NCBI GenBank assembly: GCA_958450365.1
Contig: CAUEEP010000735.1
Coordinates: 1,982,001-2,046,000, forward strand
Length of the DNA stretch: 64,000 nt
Direction: 5' to 3'
From: Mesorhabditis belari
Taxonomy: Eukaryota > Nematoda > Chromadorea > Rhabditida > Rhabditidae
Below the pieces are notes generated by a model. The model was given only the letters and a program-made list of their open reading frames with translations, ran no database searches and was not told where the DNA came from. Below are positions 33,163 through 60,300 of the stretch, piece by piece. The position numbers were made by a program, and so were the translations under genes. Each line of letters starts with the position of its first letter. Position 1 is the stretch's first letter.

Positions 33163-33374
33163 CCGTATTCTCTCCAATAGTAGCGCAGCTTAAGCTTCGT
33201 CTAAATTCCTCGAAATCTCGAGAACCGTTTATCAGAACCTATCGATGTGGGGTCGGAAAATGTAGCTAACGATGAGATCTAGTGAAGGATTAGAGTGTTG
33301 AACTTCTGGGAGAGCTTTGGAAGCCTAAAATAGTCACCAACTCGGCCCAGTGGACGACTATTAGAGAAAACACA
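33163..33374. mobile_element. MITE family 1, copy 6
   Basis: Begins TACCGTATTCTCTCCAATAG with the full core. The end CTATTAGAGAAAACACAGCA is diverged. Together with its 5' flank (33080-33160) it is duplicated in inverted orientation at 62040-62215. Confidence 0.9.
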
Positions 33375-33403
33375 GCATTTAAATTCAATCAATCAATTTG
33401 TAA

Positions 33404-49872
<16,469 letters not shown>

Positions 49873-49891
49873 TCTTTGACGAAAAACCAAT

Positions 49892-49900
49892 CTAAAACCA
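49892..49900 (-). promoter_or_regulatory. Probable trans-splice acceptor of TM9SF1
   Basis: On the minus strand GGTTTTAG ends 19 bases before the ATG at 49872, with no upstream coding exon. Confidence 0.45.
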
Positions 49901-51366
49901 CTAAAACCACAACATTTTGACAGTAAAAAGTGAGAAAATTGGAAAAAATTTTCCTTTAAATCATTAATAATGAAAGAGGAAAAATCTATGACGACAAAAA
50001 TGAGGGAAAAGGAAAAAAAAAGAAAAGAAGAGAGATGAAGAGACATTTGTGAAGAAGAAGAAGAAGAATGGAAGGTGGGGAAGACGTGGAAAAGCAATGA
50101 GAATAGGGAAATGGTTGAAAAATGATTGAAAGCTGATTGAAAGCTGATTAAAAATTGATTGAAAATGAAAAAATCGATGAAAAATCGACATTTGAACTTT
50201 GTGCTCAAAGTTTGTAAACACATCGCTTCTAGTGCACTGAATTTTTCGTTTTTCTTTTAGTAAATCATGGTATCTTTCCCTGTTATCTTGCAAAAAAGCA
50301 AACAATTCGTGCACCAGAAGCAGTGTGTTTACAAGCTTTAAAAAGAAATCGCCAAAAGAATCCTGTACTTTGGGCAAAAAAATTGGGAACACACACTTTC
50401 TGGCGCACTGGATTCTTGTTTTTTTTAGTTTGGTGTCAGAAGAAAATGCAGAATCCAGTGAACCAGATAAGATGCGTTTACTCCTTTTTGAGCACAAAGT
50501 ATACTATAAATGAAAAATTTCCCAAAAACGATTTTCAAATCGAATTTTGATCTGAAAACAATGGGATCTCTCGTTTATTTGTCTAGATGGCTCATTTCGA
50601 ATCAATTTCTGTCCCACTATCTGCTATGAATATTTAAAATGGATTGAATTTATTGAATGAATTATTGAATTGTCATTGAATTTATAAAAAATTCTCTAGG
50701 TTATTGTTTTTTTGACTTGTCATTTTCTGTAGCGTTTACTTTCCGAAATAAAGAACTGATAGAAAATTTTATTGAAGTGAACACATGAGGGAAGTTGATT
50801 GAAAGAACAATTCTTCAGTGCTAAAGACACTTCATCGAGGTGCCCGATGTCCGATATCAACATTCGTATGACGGTAACTGCTTTGATCTCTGCAATTTGG
50901 AATTGAAATTTGTACAAAATGTCTGTACAAAACTAAGATAGAACTTTTGTCCGTACAAAACTAAGATTGAACTTCATTTCGATAAATTCGAAAATGGCTG
51001 AAAAATTAATGACTTAACTAATGAGTTATAAAAATTAATTACTGAAAAGGCATCTTACGAGAAAAAGTTAGCTTACTACATGTTTTGCTATACTACAAAA
51101 AGGGGAATTGAGATTTTTTCGCACAAAATGAAAACGGAATCAAGTTGTCCGGTATTAAATCAAAAATATAACTGTCTAAAGCTAATTGAACACTAGAAGC
51201 ACAGTCGAACACGTGTTATTAAACCACAACTACAAAAGGAATTCTGAAAAATCAATTTACTAACGCGGTTAGCTCACTAGAAAGGTCAAAATAAGTTTAT
51301 TTTTGTCGATGGGTTCTCAAAAACCAATTTCGAGTGATATTTGACTATAGTTCTGAGATTTGACAC
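49901..51366. other. Intergenic region TM9SF1-4EHP
   Basis: The purine-rich segment 49960-50170 has false Phe-rich frames on the other strand. A pair of inverted motifs (TTTGTGCTCAAAGTTTGTAA at 50199; complement-like GAGCACAAAGTATACTATAA at 50490) suggests an old 300-bp foldback. No gene is seen. Confidence 0.45.
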
Positions 51367-53574
51367 TCAAGCTCTCTGCAATAAGTTATCAAAAACAAAC
51401 TTGAGACAATCATCGTGTCGTTTATACTCGAGCACGGTGTTTGCTGGCAAGTTGAGCACTCGACGAAGCGAGTCACGGATACGATTGCGGACACCCGGAT
51501 CGTCGGCTGTTCTGCAACAAAAAGAAGATTATACTTTGGCTTTGTTCAAAAGGTCTAACATTTAAATATTAAGCCATCTCCAACAATAACTCACCGATTC
51601 CACAACGAGACGATATCCTCTTGATTTCTCACCGAGCACACTGCCCCGCAAATCTCATCAGCCACCAAGAATTGCTCGCCGATCATCGCCAATAGCAAAT
51701 TCTCCCAGATTCGAGAGCAGAGACCCTGAAATTTGACGTATTGTATCAAAAGAAAACTTTAATATTTCATAGTTGGCTCAATTTGTTACCCATAATAACG
51801 TTTTGTGGCTTACCTTTTTGATTCGGAGAATCCATTTTCCGCCTTTCTTGTTATCATCGGCTTCCCAAACGGGTTTGATTCCTTTTTTGAAAAAATGGAG
51901 ATCAGCTTTTTGAGTGAAATCTGAAAAGAATGTTTACTCATTGATTTAGCTATATTAGATTGTCGAAAAAGTCTTTTCGTTCCTTTTCGTACTTCCGTTT
52001 AAAACCAACAAATGCACCAATATACCGACTGTTTGTTTCATTAGAAAGGTCAATTATTTTTCTGCAAAATAACATTAAAACGGGTTTAAAATGCCGCATG
52101 TCTGAATTTTTTTGAGAGTGTGAAATCGGATAGTCAAAAAGAGCGGTGATGATGCGGTTTAGGCACTTTAGCTAAGCAAAGCCTATCTTGATGTCAATAG
52201 ATAAAAGATAGAGCACAAAAAGTTTAGTATATAGCTAAATTTTCAAAGAAATTCATTCAGCCAATTTCTTTGTAGAGATTTTTATAGACTTTTACAAAAA
52301 ACACATGTTTTCACTCTCGAATTTGCTTGAAAGTGAACCAAATTGACTTTAAAAGATTGGAAATTGAACAATAAACACTTTTTATTTCGAGGAAACCATA
52401 GGTTAATTGGTGAATTTGTTATTTTTCAAAAGGAAGTACGAAAAGGAACAAAAAGACTTATTCACCAACCTAACAGTTGTATCATCAAGGCTTTAAATTC
52501 TCATTAAATTTCTAGGCTTCTAGGATTATTAGGTCGGTGAATAAGTCTTTTCGTTCCTTTTCGTACTTCCATTTAAAACCAACAAATGCACCAATTGAAC
52601 TACGGTTTGTTTCATTAGAAAGGTCAATTATTTTTCTGCAAAACAACATTAAAGCGGGTTTTAAATGGCTTATGTATGGATTTTTTTGAGACTGTGAAAT
52701 CGGATAGTCAAAAAGAGCGGTGATGGTGCGGTTTAGACACTTTAGCTAAACAAAGCCTATCTTGATGCAAAAGATAGAGCACAAAGAGTTTAGTATATAG
52801 CGAAATCTTCAAAGAAACTCATTCAGCCAATTTCTTTGTAGAGATTTTTATAGACTTTTACAAAAACACATGTTTTCACTCTCGAATTTGCTTGAAAGTG
52901 AACCAAATTGACTTAAAAAGATTGGAAATTGAACAATAAACACTTTTTATTTCGAGGAAACCATAGGTTAATTGGTGAATTTGTTATTTTTCAAGAAGAA
53001 GTACGAAAAGGCACGGAAAAGACCTTCTGAACAGTCTAATACATACCTGATGGCCTCTTGAGATGACAATAGACGTCCCAAAACTGTTGTACACTGTTGG
53101 CGGTGGCGATTGCACGGACATGCTTCGAATAGTCTTCGGGGTCAAAATCTCCCGTTGGACGAATGAAATAGGAGAATTCGTAGGAGTATTGAAGGCGCTG
53201 CTCGTTGGGGCCACACGGACGTTCGGCCTAAAAATTTCAAGATGTAAATGATAGATTCAGTTGTACTTCGATGAGATTTTCCTAGAAACTTTCTTCACCA
53301 AATCTCTATAATGAAAGGTCTTCTATCAGAATGTTTACGGTAAATGTTAGCATGGCTTAATGCATAACACTAAAAGCTACATCGATATTAAACTCATAGT
53401 CAGTCATAAGCTAGATCCATTCTGAACTTAAGCATAGAAAAGTTTTTTTCGCTTAAAACCTTAAAACTTCTTTTACGTAATATTTAAGCACGTAACGTCT
53501 TTTAGCAAAAAAAATTTTTAACCTATTAAAATGCAAAAAAAACAAACCACAGCTGATTCCCGATTGTCGGCCAT
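51367..53574 (-). CDS. EIF4E2: eIF4E2/4EHP cap-binding protein
   Basis: The eIF4E homologous protein binds the m7G cap but supports translation poorly; it serves mainly in repression of selected mRNAs. Minus-strand exons: 53574-53548, 53227-53047, 51920-51814, 51725-51595, 51511-51367; total 196 aa, in frame throughout. The start is a short 9-codon exon (MADNRESAV). Family motifs follow: LQYSYEFSYF, Tyr42 in PEDYSKH (4EHP has Tyr where eIF4E has a cap-stacking Trp), FFKKGIKPVWE with Trp88, KKGGKWILRIKKGL, EEICGAV-like ADEICGAVCSVR, SLWNRTADDPGVRNRIRDSL and RRVLNLPANTVLEYKRHDD. The second Tyr-for-Trp pattern and RRVLNLP mark the 4EHP class (nematode IFE-4 type), not IFE-1/2/3/5. Intron 2 holds two tandem MITEs. 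Confidence 0.95.
51955..52473. mobile_element. MITE family 3, copy 1 (TTAGGTTGGTGAATAAGTC ends)
   Basis: 519 bp. The right end is GACTTATTCACCAACCTAA and the left end a diverged inverse. Arms contain CTTTTCGTTCCTTTTCGTAC. Mariner-type terminus; no transposase. Confidence 0.9.
52529..53039. mobile_element. MITE family 3, copy 2
   Basis: About 90% similar to the copy 56 bp away, same orientation. Left end TTAGGTCGGTGAATAAGTC. Its right end lies only seven bases from the donor of the 53227-53047 exon of 4EHP. Confidence 0.9.
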
Positions 53575-54150
53575 TGCTTGAATAGGATTCTAGAAGAAAA
53601 CTAAGAAAATATATGTACAAATTGGGAAATGAAAGAAAAAAAAAATGATCAAAAATAGAGGAAAACGGGGAAAAGACTACGAGGGGAGACGAAATCACGC
53701 AGAAATTGGAGGGGAAATGGAGGAAAGAGAAATTTAGAACGGGATAATTAAGGGAATCGATAAGAGAGGGAATTTAGCAGATAGCCCCAGATGTGTTTGT
53801 AATTTTTTTTATGAACTCAGCACAAAGCACAAGATTTCTAGTGTACTTTGGGCTTAAATCCGTAAACGCGCTCTTTCTGGTGCAATTCAAAGCCACAAAA
53901 AGCCGTGTGAAAATGAATCACTTTTTCAAAAAACTCTTTAATAGAGTGTGTTCCTCACAAGCAAGCAATTACTCGAGTAAAATTTGCATGAGTAATTTTT
54001 TTACTCGATTAATCGACGTTTTTGCTCGACTAACTACGAGTAACTACGACTAACTACGAGTAATCCTCTTTACACGTCGAGTAAATTGAATATCTTTACA
54101 TTTGATGGGAATTTGCCACCAAATCAAATAAAAGGCTGAATATCTTTAAA
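53575..54150. other. Upstream region of 4EHP
   Basis: A probable leader acceptor (TTCTTCTAG, minus) ends 15 bases before the ATG. Further up is a TTACTCGAGTAA-rich cluster of short palindromes (53960-54085). Confidence 0.45.
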
Positions 54151-54154
54151 AGGA

Positions 54155-54770
54155 GTTGCACCTGAGGGGGTGGGACAAATGCGACCTTTTTTTTTGCTGG
54201 AAAACGCCTTAGGAAAGGTCGTAGAGCTTCAAAAATGTTTTCATAGAAGGGAATCGTATGCGTAGATTCCGAATTTCGACAAATCAGACCTCGCTGACAC
54301 GTCAAATTTGGGCTAAAAGGCAAAAACTACGCAACTTAACGCTTTTCCGCAGTTTGCGTAGTTCTTATTTAGTTCCTTTCTAGTTCCTTTATAGTCCCTA
54401 TTTAGTTTCTTTATAGTTCCTAGGAATATATTTCGAAAATATTTCCATATAAGGGAATCGTATGCGTAGATTCCGAATTTCGACAAATCAGACCTCGCTG
54501 ACACGTCAAATTTGGGCTAAAAGGCAAAAACTGCGGAAAAGCGTTAAGTTGCGTAGTTTTTGCCTTTTAGCCCAAAGTTGACGTGTCAGCGAGGTCTGAT
54601 TTGTCAAAATTCTGAATCTACGCATACGATTCCCTTCTATGAAAACATTTTTGAAGCTCTACGACCTTTCCTAAGGCCTTTTCCAGCAAAAAAAAAGGTG
54701 CGCAAATGTCCAGGTGCGCAAAAAAAAGGTCGCATTTGTCCCACCCTCGCATCTGAGTCATTTTTTTGGA
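54155..54770. mobile_element. Foldback family 4, copy 1 (GTGGGACAAATGCGACC ends)
   Basis: Outer arms 54155-54345 and 54533-54770 are inverted (GGGTGGGACAAATGCGACCT and complement). A third, direct copy of one arm (54441-54545) lies between. The related element is at 63110-63588. Confidence 0.85.
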
Positions 54771-55105
54771 GATGTTAGCAAAAGCGCCAATTTTTTTTGA
54801 GTTGCGTATCATTTGCGTAAATTTTTTCTAATTTTTTTGCGTCACGTATCATTTACGCCAAATTTGCACTTTTCAACACACTTTCCTACCAACTCTGACT
54901 GGTTATTTTTATTTTTTTACTACTTTTTCTCGTCGACAATGCTCGCTACTTTGTCGGTGCTAAAAATGGCATCAAATCGATGTAAAGAACATCGCTAAAA
55001 GTTTGTTGAGCAAAAAGCCAAAAAGCAAAAAGCAAAATGATTGTTTTTGATCAAATCAAATGACAAATGATCGGTGACACAAAAATTATTGTTTTTGAGG
55101 CTATA
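54771..55105. other. No gene seen
   Basis: AT-rich with AAAAAGCAAAAAG repeats. Confidence 0.4.
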
Positions 55106-55374
55106 TACCGTAAATACTGTAATAGTACCCCACCCCCATAATAACGGTGCGGAGCGTTGCGTAGTCTAGCTTTGAACGAGTTTTTCTCGACACTGGTTTA
55201 TGCTACAGTGTTCGTTTTGGTGTCAAAAAATAGCTGAAATTCAGGGCTATTTTTTGACACCAAAGACGCATTTTTTGAAAGTACGGGCGCTTTGAAAAAA
55301 ATGAAATACTAAAAAACTTTTGCGACTACGCGACTGTACGAGGGCGGTGGGGTACTATTACAGTATCTACGGTA
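55106..55374. mobile_element. MITE family 2, copy 3
   Basis: TACCGTAAATACTGTAATAG at the left, CTATTACAGTATCTACGGTA at the right, 269 bp. The centre is in opposite orientation to the 42054 copy. Confidence 0.9.
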
Positions 55375-55622
55375 TGTATTTAAACATGTTTTCTAATTGA
55401 AAACGATGTAAATTGAAATTGTGAAGCAGAAAACTGAAAAAAAGTTGGTTAGAGGTTGGGAAAAAAGTGATTTTTTAGAGTGATTTTCATAAGCGTAAAT
55501 TGGCGCAAAGGATTTTGACGAAAAAAAAACGCAGCCCTTTTGCTAGCACCTCTTTTTTTTCCGCGCCAATTTTTTTTGTTGCAATGATTTTCGCTTAAAG
55601 TACGGTTTTTTCTTTTTTTCCC

Positions 55623-56769
55623 AAGTTTGCATTTTAAAAAACGCATTACTCGCGGGGAAAACACTCTACTTTTTAGAGGGAATTAAAGCACCAATTACTG
55701 TTCGTTTACTTACTATTTGTTTTATTAAAAAGCCCAATTATTTTTCTACAAGTTAATATTAAAATAACTTTGACATTTATTATGTTGGGCATTTTACGAG
55801 CGCGCGAATTTGGTTTTGGCCTCCTTCTCTATTAAATCTCCTGGTCTCCTTCCCTATTAAATCTTATTAAAAAAATAGAACGTGTTCAGAGGCACTTCAC
55901 CAGAATTGCTCTTTATAAAATTAATTTTGACAAAAATTAACTGTATTCTGATCCTCCTCCTTTAGTTATTCTGATAGATTGCAACTCTTTGGTCTTGAAA
56001 TGTTACGCCGCCTTATCATCGATTTAGTGGAATGCTTTAAAATTGTTAAAGGCATTCATCCCGGCTCCCTTTTTTCTGATCTCTTTGAACTCGGCTCTCT
56101 ACTCCAGAAGCCTCTAGAAGGCCTTTTCTCATACGTCAACCTCATCCTCTAAATGCTCCCATTTCTTTTTTAATCGAGTTATTAAATTATGGAACCTTTT
56201 ATCCCTCATGTTCGTGATAATCCGACCCTACCTAGATTCATGAGATTCCCACCTTACCTAGATTTGAATTCGGCTCTCTACTCCAGAAGCCCATAGAAGG
56301 CCTTTTCTCATACGCCATCCTTCCGTTTCCTCTAAAAGCCCCCACAGTTTCTTTTTTAATCGAGTTATTAAATTCTGAAACATTTTACCCCCTCATGTTC
56401 GTGATATTCCCACCTTGGCTAGATTTAAAGCCGCAATTTCGGCAATTGATTTGACTGCTCTGTGATTCTTTCTTGAGGTATTTATTTATCTTTTGGGTGT
56501 TTTTTGAGTGGTGTCCCGGGTAATTATTGTGATTTTGTTTTGTCGCTATTCAACTAAATAAAGCATATAATCAAAGTTTGCATTTTAAAAAACGCATTAC
56601 TCGCGGCGAAAACACTCTACTTTTTAGAGGGAATTAAAGCACCAATTACTGTTCGTTTACTTCCTATTTGTTTTATTAAAAAGCCCAATTATTTTTCTAC
56701 AAGTTAATATTAAAATAACTTTGACATTTCTTATGTTGGGCATTTTACGAGCGCGCGAATTTGGTTTTG
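55623..56769. repeat. 196-bp direct repeats flanking a LINE 3' end
   Basis: The segments 55623-55818 and 56574-56769 have equal length and differ at only about three positions. Between them is a 755-bp LINE 3' fragment ending AACTAAATAAAGCATATAAT. The repeated sequence itself resembles the interior of MITE family 3 (GCCCAATTATTTTTCTACAA). Confidence 0.9.
55868..56458 (+). pseudogene. LINE reverse transcriptase C-terminal fragment
   Basis: Plus-strand frames contain IERVQRHFTRIALYKINFD, then LQLFGLEMLRRRLIIDLVEC in a shifted frame, FKIVKGIHPGSLFSDLFELG, and FNRVIKLWNLLSPHVRDNP-type sequence. That is the C-terminal region typical of CR1/Jockey-like non-LTR elements. The last ~150 bp are internally duplicated (GGCTCTCTACTCCAGAAGCC at 56089 and 56271). 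Broken by stops and frameshifts. Confidence 0.75.
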
Positions 56770-56849
56770 ACCTTTCCAATGCAAGATCGGCGACTCGTTT
56801 GCCACGTTTTAAGGATTTTGATTAAGAAAACCGATTTTCATTTCAATAC

Positions 56850-57065
56850 GGTTCGAATACGATTCCCATTTTGATCCAATACGGTTCCAATACGGCTCCA
56901 ATACGGTTCCTTTTTTATCTAATACGGTTCCAATACGATTCCAATACGATTCCAATTTTGATCCAATACGGTTCCAATACGGCTCCAATACGATTCCCAT
57001 TTTGATCCAATACGGTTCCTTTTTTATCTAATACGGTTCCGATACGGTTCCAATACGGTTGACGA
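56850..57065. repeat. Minisatellite TTCCAATACGG, third site
   Basis: About 18 copies of the same family as at 27890 and 48905, with interspersed GATTCCCATTTTGATCCAAT. It lies 240 bp downstream of the last exon of the next gene. Confidence 0.93.
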
Positions 57066-57305
57066 TTTTCATGCCAGAAAAGATAAAGTACAAAAAAGTT
57101 AAGCATAACTAAAGAAGGCTTCTTTTGACCTGGCTTGTGGCTTAGCCTGATCGAAAAACGATTTAGAATGAACTAATAGGTGGATCAAAGAGTTGAATTT
57201 TGGAGGAAACTAGTTTTCTTGCCAAAGAAGTGTTGCTCTCGATTCTATATTTGTTTTCACATGTTTTACGATGAATTCTCCAGATTTATTCCCCATTTTC
57301 ATTGC

Positions 57306-60300
57306 TCAAGCTTTATATTTCAATTCATGTCGACTTTTCCAGAGGCTTTTCATGTAGGTGAGCTCATCCTTCTTCAGTTCACTCTAAATTATTGAATTCT
57401 CTTGAAAAAAAGATCTTCTCACTATTCGATAAGAGGCGAATTTGCACGCGACAATTATTTCAAAGAAACTTCCCAAAATTAGAGACATTCCAGTGGAATA
57501 CCAAAGCATCAAAGCGCAAAAATAGGCACAACGCCAATAGGTAATCTGAAGAGAAAATAATCGGTAGATTACGATAAAAAGAGAAAGAGGATACGTTTTA
57601 GAAGACTTTTCATTACGGTAGTTGAGCAAGTTTTAGGAAAAAAGACCTCTTTAGCCATTAAGCTCCTTGGCGCACTCCAGATATCGCCAATTCCCGTGAA
57701 AAGCCCCATCGAGAATCTGAGGCTCTCGTTGAAAGTCCAGGCGTTTTCTTGCATCAAAATGTAGCCAGCTGAAGAATGGATTTAAAGTTATTGGCCCAGT
57801 GTTTGATTGTTGGCCCAGTTATTGGTCCAGTTTTTGGTCCAATTATTGACCCAGTTATTGGTCCAGTTATTGACCCAGTTTTTGGTCCAGTTATTGACCC
57901 AGTTATTGGTCCAGTTATTGACCCAGTTTTTGGTCCAGTTATTGACCCAGTTATTGGCCCAGTTATTGACCCAGTTATTGGTCCAGTTATTGGCCCAGTT
58001 ATTGACCCAGTTATTGGCCCAGTTATTGGCCCAACTCAGTAAGCCAGAATAAAAAGTTATAAGAGTTGATTGAAATGAATAAAATACATTTCAATAAACC
58101 CTAATTGAATAACTTTCAACTTTCACTTCCTCCTTTTGACTTCTTCCTTTCCACTTCTTCCTTTCCACTTCTTCCTTTTCACAAATCACTTTCTTCCTTC
58201 CACTAATGGCTTACTGTGGTTTGAGCTTTAGGATATTTATAGATGAATATGATAGATGAATGAATGAATGAATTTACTTGAGAATCTGATCTGAAAAGGG
58301 TAACTTTGAAATAATGAACAATTTGGAAATTAGAAGCAAGACTTACAGCAAGTAAAGCTGTAAGATCAGTACACTAAAAGTGGTGTACTAATCTTACAGC
58401 TTTACAATAACCGTCTTATCAACTCAAGCTTGGATTTTTCGACGTTAAACCCGGATTGTGACGAATTGCCACTACTTTGCTGACAAATTCAATACACAAT
58501 TTAAAATTGAAAGTCGATGAATAAGATACCGTAATCATACCTGAGCCTTTTTGGTTTTCAGTTCTTGTTTTCTCAGCTTGAAACTCTAGAAATGAAATGC
58601 TTCTCAATTCTCCTTTTTCTACTCAAAGTCTTCAGTCAAATGTTGAACTTAAAGCACTGCAATTCTATATAATAAAGGGAGAACAATAAAGAAATCAAAG
58701 TCTAATTCTGCAGAAGCTTAATTTCTAGTTCTAGACTTATGTTTTTTGTTAGGCTTGTTAGGCTGACACTCTAGCTATCAGATCAGTACTAGAATTGTTG
58801 ATGTTATCTTGGCTTGGATTTAATGTTATCAAGCTTGGATTTATCTACGTTAAACTCAGATCCTAAATACAGTCCTCTGTAAGAAGCATTTGAATCTCAA
58901 GTTTTTTATATTAATATATTATTAGATGCTTATTGACTGATAGGGTATAATCGAAAACCGTATTTTCTCTAATAGTAGCCGAGTTGGTGACTATGGTGAG
59001 TTGGTGACGAGTTGGTGACCTAGCCGAGGCTCCTGGCCAATCAAGCACCTGGCTGAGCCGAGTTGGTGACTATTTTACGGCTTCCAAACTTCTCCCAGAA
59101 GCTCAACACTCTAATCCCCCACTAGATCTCATTGTCAGCTACATTTTCCGACCCCACATCGATAGGTTCTGATAAGCGGTTCTCGAGATTTCGAGGAATT
59201 TAGGCGAGGCTCTGGATGCACTACTATTAGAGAAAATACGGTAGTACCGATATTCTTTATGAACTCACCCCCGCATCCCATCCCTAACGCCAGCCCGATA
59301 CAGCTCAACGAAACATTGAATTCTTGCATCAACGTCAAATAAGTTTCCTTTTTTTCTAAGGCAAAGATAAGTCCATTTCTTGCTTGTTCTTTCCTTTTCT
59401 TGTACTCAAGCCTTTTATTTTGATAGTACAATAAACTCGTCAACCATTTCACGTGTTGACGAAGCATGGAGATTGTTGAGGCTAAAAGTTTTATATTTCA
59501 GAAAGTTTTAAAAATTATAAAGTAATCAGTAAGGCCAATCAGTAAGCCCAATCAGTAAGGCCAATCAGTAAGGCCAATCAGTAAGGCCAATCAGTAAGGC
59601 CAATCAGTAAGGCCAATCAGTAAGGCCAATCAGTAAGGCCAATCAGTAAGGCCAAAGGCTAGCTTTCAGATTCGGATTCGGAAAGAGGACCCAAAACTCC
59701 ATGCTCTTGCAAATTTTGAGCTCATTTGGTCCGGCCATTCACGAGAAACAACCGTGACCCACTAGGGAAAGGCACGAACTTCCCATGAGCTTTTTTCGAC
59801 CACTAAATTGAGTATGGAGATTCATAAAACCTGTAAAGTATTACATTTAAAGAAATAAAAAACCAAAAACCACAAACTGATTGATTACTGATTGGCCTTA
59901 GCTTACTATTAGCCTTGTTTTTAAGCAAAAGTTTCAGAAGAGAAACCAAATATATTCTGGCTTGGCTTATATTCTAGCTTGGCTTATATTCTGGCTTGGC
60001 TCAGATTCTGGTTTGGCTTATATTCTGGCTCACAAATAGAGTGTATTCCTATTGAATTCCTTTGAAAATTTGCATAAATAATGTTTTATTTGATTAATTC
60101 CTTGAGTAATTGTCAGGTAATGCCATTTTAAAACGCTCTCTCGCGCAAGAAAAAAAGCTATAACTATAACTATAAAAAAAAGCGCCAAAACGGTCACGTT
60201 TACAAGAGAAAAGCCCGTTCCCACTGAGCCATGTGTTAAGATATTTGAGATCAATTTGCGTTTAAGTTGATGGCTACAGTTTTGCGCAACTTTTAAAAAG

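Noticed and set aside
57776..58052. GPVIDPVIGPV repeat ORF
   Set aside because: Translation of a 12-bp minisatellite next to a confirmed minus-strand exon.
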